A DNA stretch of 24,456 nt from Actinomycetes bacterium (GCA_023432005.1 JAEYVF010000107.1:1-24456), one strand, 5' to 3'; positions 14,649 through 22,701 are shown, counted from the stretch's first letter. Numbers and translations: made by a program. Notes: a model not told the origin generated them from the letters alone.

Positions 14649-16001
14649 ATGACCGACACGCTGACCCCTCACACGGTAGCGCCGCTCGAGCTCGAGCGTC
14701 GCGTCGTCACCGCGATCCCCGGACCGCGATCGATCGCGCTGCAGGAGCGCCGCCGTCAGGTCGTGTCGGATGGCGTCTCGAGCGCGCTCCCCGTCTTCAT
14801 CGAGCGCGCGCACGGCGCGATCCTCGTCGACGTCGACGGCAATCAGTTCATCGACCTCGGCGCCGGCATCGGCGTGACGACGATCGGCCACACCGACGAC
14901 GCGGTCGTCGCCGCGGCGGGCGCGCAGCTCTCCGAGGTGACCCACACGCTCTTCACGATCACGCCGTACGAGGAGTACGTGCGCGTCGCCGAGCTGCTCG
15001 CCGAGCACACGCCGGGCGACTTCGCGAAGAAGACCGTGCTCGTGAACTCCGGCGCGGAGGCCGTCGAGAACGGCGTCAAGATCGCGCGGAAGCACACCGG
15101 CCGCCGAGGCGTCGCCGTCCTCGAGCACGCCTACCACGGGCGCACCAACCTCACCATGGCCATGAACTTCAAGGCGATGCCCTACGCGACGGGCTTCGGG
15201 CCGCTCGCGGGCGACGTCTACCGCGCGCCCAACTCCTACCCCCTGCACGACGGGCTCTCGGGCGCCGAGGCCGCGGCCCGCACCATCTCCTACCTCGAGA
15301 AGACCGTCGGTGCGGCCGACCTCGCGTGCCTCGTGGTCGAGCCGATCCAGGGCGAGGGCGGCTTCATCGTGCCCGCCGAGGGCTACCTGCCGGCCCTTCA
15401 GGAGTGGTGCACCGCGAACGGCGTCGTCTTCATCGCCGACGAGATCCAGTCGGGGATGGCCCGCACGGGCGCGTACTTCGCGAGCGAGCACTTCGGCCTC
15501 GTGCCCGACCTCGTGCTGTCGGCCAAGGGCATCGCGGGCGGTCTCCCGCTCGCGGGTGTCACGGGCCGCGCCGAGATCATGGACGCCGCCCAGCCGGGCG
15601 GGCTCGGCGGTACCTTCGGCGGCAACCCGGTCGCGTGTGCCGCGGCCGTGGCCGTGTTCGAGCGCATCGAGCGCGACGGGCTGCTCGCCGAGGCGGCGCG
15701 TATCGAGACCGGCCTGCGGGCGGCGCTCGAATCGCTGCGCGAGCGCTTCCCGGTCATCGCCGAGGTGCGCGGCGTCGGCGCGATGCTCGCCGTCGAGCTG
15801 CTCGACCCCGAGACGCACGAACCGCGGGCCGATCTCCCCGCCACGATCGCCGCGGAGGCCGCCCAGCGCGGTGTGCTCGTGCTCACCGCCGGCACCTACG
15901 GCAACGTGCTGCGCTTCCTTCCGAGCCTCGCGCTCGACGACGCGCTCCTCGCAGACGCGGTCGGCGTGCTCGCCGAGTCGTTCGCCGCGGCGGGCGCGTG
16001 A
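14649..16001 (+). CDS. gabT: GabT-type class III aminotransferase, second paralog
   Basis: The 450-residue PLP aminotransferase is closely related to the gene at 11670. It has VNSGAEAVENGVKIAR, YHGRTNLTMAMN, VEPIQGEGGF, IADEIQSGMARTG with the PLP Asp, the Schiff-base Lys293 in SAKGIAGGLP, and GGTFGGNPVACAAA. The last motif is the more canonical GabT form; the first paralog has STAAA there. Conversely, this copy has GHTDDAV where the first has the usual GHAHPEV. These differences suggest the copies are not simply redundant. Two coding tracts of 29-30 nt are identical between the genes. The asparaginase gene starts within this gene's stop codon (GTGA), so transamination and asparagine hydrolysis are expressed together. 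Confidence 0.93.
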   Translation: MTDTLTPHTVAPLELERRVVTAIPGPRSIALQERRRQVVSDGVSSALPVFIERAHGAILVDVDGNQFIDLGAGIGVTTIGHTDDAVVAAAGAQLSEVTHTLFTITPYEEYVRVAELLAEHTPGDFAKKTVLVNSGAEAVENGVKIARKHTGRRGVAVLEHAYHGRTNLTMAMNFKAMPYATGFGPLAGDVYRAPNSYPLHDGLSGAEAAARTISYLEKTVGAADLACLVVEPIQGEGGFIVPAEGYLPALQEWCTANGVVFIADEIQSGMARTGAYFASEHFGLVPDLVLSAKGIAGGLPLAGVTGRAEIMDAAQPGGLGGTFGGNPVACAAAVAVFERIERDGLLAEAARIETGLRAALESLRERFPVIAEVRGVGAMLAVELLDPETHEPRADLPATIAAEAAQRGVLVLTAGTYGNVLRFLPSLALDDALLADAVGVLAESFAAAGA

Positions 16002-16921
16002 CGCGACCGCTCGACCCGTCGTCATCCGTCGAGCTCGCGCTCGTCGAGCGCTCGGGCCTGCCGGAGTCGCGGCACCTCGGCGCCGCCGTGCTCGTCGACG
16101 CCGACGGCGCCGTCGTCCGCGCGCTCGGCGACGCCGGCGCGCTCATCTACCCGCGCTCGACGCTCAAGCTCGCCCAGGCGACCGCCGTCGAGCTGCTCGG
16201 CGTCGTCCTCGACGAGGAGCAGACCGTGCTCTCGGCGGCGAGCCACGCGGGGACCCCCGCGCACGTCGCCGTCGTCGAGCGGATGCTGGCCGCGGCCGGG
16301 CTCGACGAGCGTGCCCTCGGCTGCCCAGCCGACTGGCCTCGCGACGCCGCGGCGCGGCGGGCGGCGACCGAGCCGCGGCGCATCACGATGAACTGCTCCG
16401 GCAAGCACGCGGGCTTCCTCGCGGCGTGCGTCGCGCACGGATGGGACCTCGAGGCCTACCTCGATCCCGAGCACCCGCTGCAGCGCCACGTGCTCGAGAC
16501 GGTCGAGCGCGTCGCGGGCGAGCGCATCGCGCACGTCGGCGTCGACGGATGCGGCGCGCCGCTCCCGACGCTGAGCCTCGCGGGTCTCGCCCGCGCGGCA
16601 TCGCACACCGCGCGGGCCGGAACGACGCTCGGCGACGCCATCCGGCGCCACCCGTGGGCGATCGACGGGCCCGGCCGCAGCAACACCGTGACGATCGAGC
16701 GCACGGGGCTCGTCGCGAAGCTCGGAGCGGAGGGCGTGCTCGTGCTCGTCACACCCGCCGGCGAGGCGGTCGCCGTCAAGGTGCTCGACGGCGCGCACCG
16801 CGCGACGACGCCCGTCGCCCTCGAGCTGCTCGTGGGCGCGGGCCTGCTGTCGCGCGAGCTCGCCGACGACACTCTCGAGGCGATCGCCGACCCCTGGACG
16901 ACGCTCCGCGTCGCCTTCTGA
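15998..16921 (+). CDS. L-asparaginase, R. etli-type (asparaginase II family)
   Basis: It hydrolyses L-asparagine to aspartate and ammonium. The 307-residue protein lacks a signal peptide and is unrelated to the E. coli AnsA/AnsB fold. Recognisable motifs are YPRSTLKLAQA (51-61), SAASHAG (79-85), MNCSGKHAG (131-139), GVDGCGAP (181-188) and VKVLDGAHRAT (from 260). From memory of the Rhizobium etli enzyme, the catalytic Ser/Lys pair would be Ser54 and Lys57, with Ser82 and Lys261 as partners. The zinc site would be Cys133, Lys136 and Cys185; the spacings agree. The sequence STLKLAQA departs from the more usual form with KP. The GTG start overlaps the gabT stop (GTGA). A terminator-like hairpin follows the stop. 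Confidence 0.9.
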   Translation: MTRPLDPSSSVELALVERSGLPESRHLGAAVLVDADGAVVRALGDAGALIYPRSTLKLAQATAVELLGVVLDEEQTVLSAASHAGTPAHVAVVERMLAAAGLDERALGCPADWPRDAAARRAATEPRRITMNCSGKHAGFLAACVAHGWDLEAYLDPEHPLQRHVLETVERVAGERIAHVGVDGCGAPLPTLSLAGLARAASHTARAGTTLGDAIRRHPWAIDGPGRSNTVTIERTGLVAKLGAEGVLVLVTPAGEAVAVKVLDGAHRATTPVALELLVGAGLLSRELADDTLEAIADPWTTLRVAF

Positions 16922-16933
16922 GCCCGACAGCCC

Positions 16934-16954
16934 CGCCGCCGAGGGATGGCGGCG
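16934..16954. terminator. Bidirectional terminator hairpin between convergent genes
   Basis: CGCCGCC and GGCGGCG form a perfect 7-bp stem with a 7-nt loop. It fills most of the 33-bp gap between the asparaginase stop (16921) and the aminotransferase stop (16955), so it can serve both transcripts. There is no U-tract. Confidence 0.55.
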
Positions 16955-18319
16955 TCAGAAGAGGGACGCGACCGCCTCGCGGAAGGCCTCCGTGTGCCGG
17001 GCCACGTCCTCCGAGGTCGTGGTGGGGGCCATGAGCGCCATGTTGTGGAAGGGCGTGATGAGGATGCCGCGGTTGAGGGCGTGCAGGTGCAGGTACTGCT
17101 GCAGCTCGAAGTCGTCGGCGTCGGCGGCCTCGCGGCCGTTCACGGGTGCCGTGGGCCGGAAGCTGTACTCGGCGCGCGCCCCGATCTGGGTCACCTGCCA
17201 GGGGGCGCCGAACTCGTCGATCGCCGCCTGCACACCCGCCGTCCACTCGGTGGCCCGCGCGATCATCCCGGGATAGACCTCGGGCGTCAGCACCTCCGAA
17301 AGCGTCGCGCGGATGCCCGCCATCGACACCGCGTTGCCCGCGAGGGTTCCCCCCACGCCCCCGACGTCGAGGTCCTCGCGGCCTTCGCCCGCCCAGTCGA
17401 GGCTCTCCCGCACGCGGTCGGCGAGCTCGCGCGTCATCCCCCACGCGGCGGCGGGGATGCCGCCGCCGATCGTCTTGCCCACGACGACGACGTCCGGGCG
17501 CAGTCCGTCGCGAGCGGTCATGCCCCCCGGCCCGGCGCACAGCGTGTGCGTCTCGTCGATGACGAGGACCGTGCCCGTGCGGTCGCACGCGGCGCGCACG
17601 GCCTCGTGCCAGCCGGGACGGGGCAGCACGATGCCGATGTTGGTCATCGCCGGCTCGGCGAGGACCGCCGCCACCTCGCCGGTCTCGAGCGCGGCCTCGA
17701 GTCCCGCGATGTCGTCGAACTCGACGACGACCGTCGTCTCGTCGAGCGGCACGGGTGCGCCGATGTTGCGGCGCCGCGAGACGACGCGGCCCTCGTCGTC
17801 GAGAGTCGCGTAGGCCTCGTCGACGGTGCCGTGGTAGCAGTAGTCGATCACGAGCACCTTGCGCCGACCGGTGGCCTGGCGGGCGTAGCGCAGAACGTGG
17901 CGGTTGGCGTCGGTCGCCGAGAGCGTGAACTGCCACTCCGGCAGCCCGAAGCGCTCGGCGAGCAGCGACGCCGCCACCGCGGCGTCCTCGGTCGGGAGCA
18001 TGAAGGTCGAGCCCTTCGCGAGGCGCTCCGAGATCGCGGCGACGGATGCCGGCGGCGCGTGCCCCACCATGGCGCCCGTGTCGCCTAGGCACAGGTCGAC
18101 GTGGTCGATGCCGTCTGCGCAGCGGAAGTGCGCGCCCGAGGCCTCCTCCACATACACCGGCCAGTCGCCCGGCCATTTCGACATCCACAGCATCGGCACG
18201 CCGCCCGGGAGGTGGGCCCTCGCCTGCTGCCAGAGCTCGCCCGAGCGGGGATGGAGCCGACGGAACGTCTCGAGCTCCGCCTCCCACAGCCGCCTGAGGC
18301 GTGCGCGGTCCTCGTACAT
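16955..18319 (-). CDS. GSA-aminomutase-like class III aminotransferase, last gene of the pot operon
   Basis: The 454-residue PLP enzyme resembles glutamate-1-semialdehyde 2,1-aminomutase and related amine transaminases. Landmarks are LCLGDTGAMVGH, SATDANRHVLRYARQ (phosphate region), YCYHGTVDEAY, VIDETHT with the PLP Asp, Schiff-base Lys282 in VGKTIGGGIP, and GGTLAGNAVSMAG. A role in haem synthesis is unlikely because the gene closes a polyamine-type transporter operon. An amine or omega-amino-acid transaminase acting on the imported substrate is the better guess. ATG at 18319 is preferred; GTG at 18325, two codons upstream, forms GTGA with the potC stop and is nearly as likely. The frame stays open far upstream into potC, but those starts would replace a clear permease gene. 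Confidence 0.85.
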   Translation of the reverse strand: MYEDRARLRRLWEAELETFRRLHPRSGELWQQARAHLPGGVPMLWMSKWPGDWPVYVEEASGAHFRCADGIDHVDLCLGDTGAMVGHAPPASVAAISERLAKGSTFMLPTEDAAVAASLLAERFGLPEWQFTLSATDANRHVLRYARQATGRRKVLVIDYCYHGTVDEAYATLDDEGRVVSRRRNIGAPVPLDETTVVVEFDDIAGLEAALETGEVAAVLAEPAMTNIGIVLPRPGWHEAVRAACDRTGTVLVIDETHTLCAGPGGMTARDGLRPDVVVVGKTIGGGIPAAAWGMTRELADRVRESLDWAGEGREDLDVGGVGGTLAGNAVSMAGIRATLSEVLTPEVYPGMIARATEWTAGVQAAIDEFGAPWQVTQIGARAEYSFRPTAPVNGREAADADDFELQQYLHLHALNRGILITPFHNMALMAPTTTSEDVARHTEAFREAVASLF

Positions 18320-18321
18320 GG

Positions 18322-19194
18322 TCACCCCGTCTTGGCGAGCTTGCGGCGCCGAGCACCCGCCGACAGCTGCGCGACGACCACGAGGACGATCGCGAAGACG
18401 AACACCGCGGACGCGATGACGTTCGACTGCGGCGGGATGCCGCGGCTGGCCGCGACGTACACGAACTTCGGGAACGTCTCGGCGTTGCCCGAGACGAAGT
18501 TGGTGATGATGAAGTCGTCGAAGCTCAGCGCGAAGCACAGCAGAGCGGCCGCGAGGATTCCGGGCATGAGCAGCGGGAGCGTGACGCGCCAGAACACCTG
18601 CCCCGGGCTCGCGTACAGGTCCCGCCCGGCCTCCTCGAGCGAGGGGTCGAGGCTCGCGACGCGCGCGCGCACGGTCACGACGACGAAGCTGATGCAGAAC
18701 ATGATGTGCGCGACGATGATCGACCACAGCCCGCGCTCGACGCCCATGTTGACGAACTGCGAGCCGAGACCCGATCCGAGCACGACCTCGGGGGTCGCCA
18801 TGGGCAGGAACAGCAGGATGGTGACGAGCGTGCGCATGCGGAACGTGTAGCGCACGATCGCGATCGCGATCATGGTGCCGAGCACGGTCGCGGCGATCGT
18901 CGCGGTGACTCCGACGATGATGCTGTTGCCGAACGACTCGCACACGCGGTCGTCGTCGCAGACCCCCAGCCAGTTGTCGAGCGTGAACCCGCGCCACACG
19001 ATGTTCGTGCGCCGCGCGTCGTTGAAGGAGAACACGATCGTGTACGCGATCGGGATCATCATGATCGCGAGCGCGAGGATCGAGTACACGCCGACGACCC
19101 ACGAGCCGGCCCCGCCGCGTCCGCTGCGCTCGCGTCCCCGCCGGCGGGGCGCCGTGTCGGCCTCCGCGATCGCCGCGGCTTCCTGAGTGGTCAC
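18322..19194 (-). CDS. potC: Polyamine-type ABC transporter permease (PotC-like)
   Basis: This is the second inner-membrane permease of the transporter. The 290-residue protein has six membrane segments after a basic N-terminal extension (RRRGRERSGRGG). The ABC-permease EAA loop is EEAGRDLYASPGQVFWRVTLPL, followed by PGILAAALLCFALSFDDFIITNF, a PotC-type ending. The first external loop carries a close cysteine pair, GVCDDDRVCESF, which could form a disulfide. The GTG start overlaps the potB stop as GTGA, and its own stop overlaps the possible GTG start of the aminotransferase. It partners with PotB, PotA and PotD encoded upstream. Confidence 0.93.
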   Translation of the reverse strand: MTTQEAAAIAEADTAPRRRGRERSGRGGAGSWVVGVYSILALAIMMIPIAYTIVFSFNDARRTNIVWRGFTLDNWLGVCDDDRVCESFGNSIIVGVTATIAATVLGTMIAIAIVRYTFRMRTLVTILLFLPMATPEVVLGSGLGSQFVNMGVERGLWSIIVAHIMFCISFVVVTVRARVASLDPSLEEAGRDLYASPGQVFWRVTLPLLMPGILAAALLCFALSFDDFIITNFVSGNAETFPKFVYVAASRGIPPQSNVIASAVFVFAIVLVVVAQLSAGARRRKLAKTG

Positions 19195-20105
19195 AGCAGG
19201 TCCTCCGATCCGCTCTTGGCCACGTAGGCGATGACGGGGATGAGGATCGCGATCATGAGCAGGATCGAGACCGCCGCCGAGACGGGGTAGAAGCTCTGGA
19301 AGAACAGGTCGTTGATGACGTTGCCCGCCATGACCGTGTTCGTCGAGCCCAGGAAGTCCTTGCTCGCGTTGACGTAGTCGCCGGACGCCGGGATGAAGGT
19401 CAGGAGCGTGCCCGACACGACGCCGGGCAGCGACAGCGGCAGGATGATGCGCCAGAACCGCTGTGCGGGTCCCGCGTAGAGGTCGCCGCCCGCCTCGACG
19501 TAGCGCAGGTCGAGGCGCTCGAGCGATGCGTAGATCGGGAGCGTCATGAACGGGATGTAGTTGTAGGTGAGGCCGAACACGACGGTGAATGCCGTGCCGT
19601 TGAGGTACTGCTCGGGGCCGAACACGCCGATCGTCTGCAGGAAGCCGACGACAGGGCCCTCGTCCGAGAAGATCGCCTTCCAGGCGAGGGTGCGCAGCAG
19701 GAAGCTGATGAAGAACGGGGCGATCACGAGGATCAGCACGAGGCTCTGCCACAGCGGGAAGCGCCGCAGGGTCACGCCGATGAAGTAGGCCAGCGGGTAG
19801 CTGATGATGAGCGCGAAGATCGTCGCGAGCAGCGAGTACCCGAAGGTGCGCAGGAAGATCTCCCCGAAGCGCCCGATGGCCTCCGCGTAGTTCTCCCAGC
19901 GGAACGCGTAGACGTACTCGCCGACCTCGAAGTCGCCGCCCGGCTCCTTGAAGCTCGTGAGCACGAGAGAGCCCAGCGGCGCGACGAACGTCGCGATGAG
20001 GTACAGGATGCCGGGGGCGAGCAGCAGGAGCGCGACGTAGCTGCGGCGGCGAGGGGCTGCGGCGGAGAGGTCCGGTCCCGAGCTGGCGAACGCACCGAAT
20101 GCCAC
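19191..20105 (-). CDS. potB: Polyamine-type ABC transporter permease (PotB-like)
   Basis: This is the first membrane permease of the transporter. From GTG at 20105 the product has 304 residues, with a cytoplasmic N-terminus and six membrane segments starting at YVALLLLAPGILYLIATF. The EAA loop is VEAGGDLYAGPAQRFWRIILPLSLPGV, which contacts the ATPase. SGDYVNASKDFLGSTNTVMAGNVI near the C-terminus is typical of PotB. The start is chosen because it lies 1 nt after the potA stop, with GAGG upstream. The frame extends 82 codons further into potA but without PotB-like sequence. Its stop overlaps the potC start. Confidence 0.93.
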   Translation of the reverse strand: MAFGAFASSGPDLSAAAPRRRSYVALLLLAPGILYLIATFVAPLGSLVLTSFKEPGGDFEVGEYVYAFRWENYAEAIGRFGEIFLRTFGYSLLATIFALIISYPLAYFIGVTLRRFPLWQSLVLILVIAPFFISFLLRTLAWKAIFSDEGPVVGFLQTIGVFGPEQYLNGTAFTVVFGLTYNYIPFMTLPIYASLERLDLRYVEAGGDLYAGPAQRFWRIILPLSLPGVVSGTLLTFIPASGDYVNASKDFLGSTNTVMAGNVINDLFFQSFYPVSAAVSILLMIAILIPVIAYVAKSGSEDLL

Positions 20106-20106
20106 G

Positions 20107-21303
20107 TCAGGCCTCGTCCAGCTCGTCTTCGAGACTCCGTCGGCGCTGCACGGCGATCGTGCGCGTGTCGTCGTCGTCGGCGATGCGCGGCTCCGGCTCC
20201 GGCTCGTCGGCGAGGCCGAAGCCGTGCTCGACCTGCCACGAGACCCACACCTCGGCGCCCTGCTCGGCGACGGGTCCGAAGGCCATGTTCTGCGCGAACA
20301 CCGTGATGACGGGGAGGCCGGGGATCTGCACGAGGTACTGCGTGCTGACACCCGTGAAGGACACGTCGGTGATGGTGCCGGGGCCGAGCAGGTTGACGCC
20401 CGCGGCCTCCTGCGGCTTGCGCGTGTGCAGCGAGAGCTTCTCGGGGCGCACGCCGATCGTCACCTCGCCCGCATGGCGCTGGGCGCGCTCGCGCGGGATC
20501 TTGACGCCGACGCCCGCGATGTCGACCGTGATCGCATCCGAGCCCGACTCCACGACGTCGCCCGTGAAGAGGTTCGACTGCCCGAGGAAGTTCGCGACGA
20601 ACGTCGTGCGCGGCAGCTCGTAGAGCTCCTCGGGGGCGCCCATCTGCTCGATGCGGCCCTTGTTCATGACGGCGACGGTGTCGGCCATCGTCATGGCCTC
20701 CTCCTGGTCGTGCGTCACGTGGAGGAAGGTGAGCCCCACCTCGCCCTGGATCGACTTGAGCTCGATCTGCATCTGACGACGCAGCTTGAGGTCGAGCGCG
20801 CCGAGCGGCTCGTCGAGCAGCAGGAGCGCCGGGCGGTTCACGACCGCGCGCGCGAGCGCGACGCGCTGCTGCTGACCGCCCGAGAGCTGGCTCGGCTTGC
20901 GACCCGCGACGTGGTCGAGCTCGACGAGGCGGAGAGCCTCGTGAGCGAGCGCGTGCGCGTCGACGATCCCGCGGCGCTTGAGCCCGAACTCGACGTTGGC
21001 GAGGACCGTCATGTGCGGGAAGAGAGCGTAGCTCTGGAAGACCGTGTTGACGGGCCGCTGGTGCGGCTTCGTCGCGGTGACGTCCTTGCCCCCGATGAGG
21101 ATGCGACCCGCGGTCGGTTCCTCGAGGCCCGCGACGAGCCGGAGCGTGGTCGTCTTGCCGCACCCGGACGGGCCGAGCAGTGCGAAGAACGACCCCGCCG
21201 GGATCGTCAGGTTGAGGTTCTCGATCGCCGTGAAGCCGGGAAAGCGCTTCGTGACGCCGACCAGCTCGAGGTCGGCCCCGGATTCGTCGAACGAACCTGC
21301 CAT
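20107..21303 (-). CDS. potA: Polyamine-type ABC transporter ATPase (PotA-like)
   Basis: The 398-residue ATPase energises the transporter. Walker A is GPSGCGKT (44-51), the Q-loop is Gln90 in VFQSYALFPHMTV, the signature is LSGGQQQ (140-146), Walker B is LLLLDEP (160-166) and the switch histidine is His198. About 150 C-terminal residues form a TOBE-type regulatory domain (IGVRPEKLSLH and following), ending in an acidic tail rich in Glu/Pro/Asp. The last part is longer than in E. coli PotA (378 residues from memory). ATG at 21303 overlaps the potD stop by one base (TGATG). Earlier in-frame starts fall in potD in another frame and are not credible. Confidence 0.96.
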   Translation of the reverse strand: MAGSFDESGADLELVGVTKRFPGFTAIENLNLTIPAGSFFALLGPSGCGKTTTLRLVAGLEEPTAGRILIGGKDVTATKPHQRPVNTVFQSYALFPHMTVLANVEFGLKRRGIVDAHALAHEALRLVELDHVAGRKPSQLSGGQQQRVALARAVVNRPALLLLDEPLGALDLKLRRQMQIELKSIQGEVGLTFLHVTHDQEEAMTMADTVAVMNKGRIEQMGAPEELYELPRTTFVANFLGQSNLFTGDVVESGSDAITVDIAGVGVKIPRERAQRHAGEVTIGVRPEKLSLHTRKPQEAAGVNLLGPGTITDVSFTGVSTQYLVQIPGLPVITVFAQNMAFGPVAEQGAEVWVSWQVEHGFGLADEPEPEPRIADDDDTRTIAVQRRRSLEDELDEA

Positions 21304-22511
21304 CAGGCGCCGATCAGGACCGACTGGAACTCGGCGCCGAACGACTGCTCCTCGGCCGGGGTCAGCGTGCGGAAGCGCTTCACCTGCGACAGGGTCTCCT
21401 CGTTCGGGAAGATCAGCTGGTTCTCCACGAGCTCGGGGTCGATCGCCTCCGCCGCCTCCTTGGCGCCCACGACCGGGGTGATGTAGTTCACCCATGCCGC
21501 CACCTCGGCGGCGACCTCGGGCTCGTAGTAGTAGTTGATGAGCTTCTCGGCGTTGGTCTTGCGCGGCGAGCCGATCGGGATGAGGAAGTTGTCGTTCCAG
21601 ATCGTGCCGCCGGCCTCCGGGATCGCGAACTCCCAGCGGTCGCCGTTCTCGGCGTTGAGCGTCGTGACGTCGCCCGACCACACGATCGCGGCGAGAGTGT
21701 CCTCGTTGGCGAGGTCGTCGATGTACGAGTTGCCCTTGATGTTGCGGATCTGGCCGACCTCGACCTGCTTGCGGAACACCTCGATGGCGTTCGAGAAGTC
21801 GTCGTTGCTGAAGTCGCTCGAGATGTCGACGCCGTTCTCGAGCATGATGAGGCCGAGCGTGTCGCGCATCTCGCTCAGCACGCCCACGCGTCCCTTGAGG
21901 GCGGGGTTCCACAGGTCGCTCACGGTACGCAGGCCCTGCGGCACCTTGGCCTTGTTCCAGCAGATGCCCGCGAAGCCGCCCTGCCACGGGAGGGTGTGCG
22001 TGCGGCCCTTGTCGAAGTCGACGTCCAGCAGGCTCGGCTCGAGGTTCTTCTTGTTCGGGAGGTTGGCCTCGTTGAACTCCTGCGTGTAGCCCAGACGCAC
22101 CCAGCGGCCCGCCATCCAGTCGGTGAGGCAGACGGTGTCCGCACCGATGTCCTGGCCGAGGGCGAGCTGATCCTTGACCTTCGCGTAGTACGAGTTGTTG
22201 TCGTCGACGTCGACGCGGTAGTCGACCGCGATGCCGGTCTCGTCCACGAAGCGGTCGAGCGTCGGGTGATTGCCGTTGTCGTCCTCGTCGAGGTACAGGG
22301 CCCAGTTGGCCCACGTGAGCGTCGGGTCGTTCGCGGAGTTGTCCTTCGCAGGAGTCGGCCTCTCGGAGCCCCCGGTCGAGCACGCGGCGAGCGTGAGAGC
22401 GGCGGCGCCGATGCCGGTTCCCTGGAGCATCGCGCGGCGGCTCACCTGCGCGCGACGGGCCTGGATGACAAGGCTGCGGATCAGAGGATCTTCGGGAAGA
22501 GACCGGGACAT
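21303..22511 (-). CDS. potD: Polyamine-type ABC transporter substrate-binding lipoprotein (PotD-like)
   Basis: The 402-residue protein is the extracellular receptor of the transporter. Its N-terminus contains QVSRRAMLQG (twin arginines 25-26), a hydrophobic stretch and LAAC, so it looks like a Tat-exported lipoprotein modified at Cys44. The mature part begins with TLTWANWALYLDED and has LPWQGGFAGICWNK, LSEMRDTLGLIM, VWSGDVTTLNAE and FLIPIGSPRKTNAEKLINYYY, typical of spermidine/putrescine-binding proteins. Actual ligand choice cannot be read from this. ATG at 22511 is chosen because AAGGAG lies 9 nt upstream; an in-frame GTG at 22529 lies before that site. It heads the operon potD-potA-potB-potC-aminotransferase and is divergent from ald. 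Confidence 0.94.
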   Translation of the reverse strand: MSRSLPEDPLIRSLVIQARRAQVSRRAMLQGTGIGAAALTLAACSTGGSERPTPAKDNSANDPTLTWANWALYLDEDDNGNHPTLDRFVDETGIAVDYRVDVDDNNSYYAKVKDQLALGQDIGADTVCLTDWMAGRWVRLGYTQEFNEANLPNKKNLEPSLLDVDFDKGRTHTLPWQGGFAGICWNKAKVPQGLRTVSDLWNPALKGRVGVLSEMRDTLGLIMLENGVDISSDFSNDDFSNAIEVFRKQVEVGQIRNIKGNSYIDDLANEDTLAAIVWSGDVTTLNAENGDRWEFAIPEAGGTIWNDNFLIPIGSPRKTNAEKLINYYYEPEVAAEVAAWVNYITPVVGAKEAAEAIDPELVENQLIFPNEETLSQVKRFRTLTPAEEQSFGAEFQSVLIGA

Positions 22512-22520
22512 CTGAGAGGA

Positions 22521-22526
22521 CTCCTT
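22521..22526 (-). promoter_or_regulatory. Shine-Dalgarno AAGGAG of potD
   Basis: On the minus strand AAGGAG is followed by 9 nt and ATG at 22511. It shows that the pot operon mRNA has a leader and decides the start against GTG at 22529. Confidence 0.65.
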
Positions 22527-22617
22527 CACGGGGTGCGTCGGGCACAGGCGGCGATGCCGTGGGTCGATATTGGCACACGATGGGGGATCCGACGAACGGA
22601 ACTACCAAAAGCGTCCA

Positions 22618-22643
22618 TTTCGAAACATAGATTTCACGAAATC
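22618..22643. promoter_or_regulatory. AT-rich double palindrome in the potD-ald divergent region
   Basis: This sits in the only intergenic stretch near 200 bp (22512-22701) and is the most AT-rich patch there. TTTCGAAA (22618-22625) is a perfect 8-bp palindrome. GATTTC-ac-GAAATC (22630-22643) is a perfect inverted repeat with 6-bp arms. Their centres are 15 bp apart and both share a TTTC/GAAA core. A regulator-binding site controlling ald, the pot operon or both is inferred; Lrp/AsnC-type control of ald is known in mycobacteria (AldR). A weak TATGTT (complement of 22624-22629) could be the pot -10, which would place the second palindrome in its spacer. Confidence 0.5.
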
Positions 22644-22689
22644 AGCACTGTTCGACGGTTTCTCCTTCGGATTCATGTGTCGAGACAGG

Positions 22690-22695
22690 TAGCCT
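22690..22695 (+). promoter_or_regulatory. -10 box TAGCCT, leaderless-type promoter of ald
   Basis: TAGCCT is followed by 6 nt and ATG at 22702. The double palindrome lies about 45 bp upstream, a suitable distance for an activator. Confidence 0.6.
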
Positions 22696-22701
22696 GACGC
22701 C

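Noticed and set aside
16955..19102. Upstream extension of the aminotransferase frame to 715 codons
   Set aside because: The added part is antisense-free but out of frame with potC, a clear permease; real homology begins at MYEDRARL near 18319.
20107..22608. Upstream extension of the potA frame to 833 codons, apparently a fusion
   Set aside because: The extra 435 codons are a shifted frame of potD; potA begins at 21303 with normal ATPase sequence.
22512..22701. Riboswitch or structured leader upstream of potD or ald
   Set aside because: Only the short palindromes described were found; there is no long stem set or recognisable riboswitch core, and ald appears leaderless.
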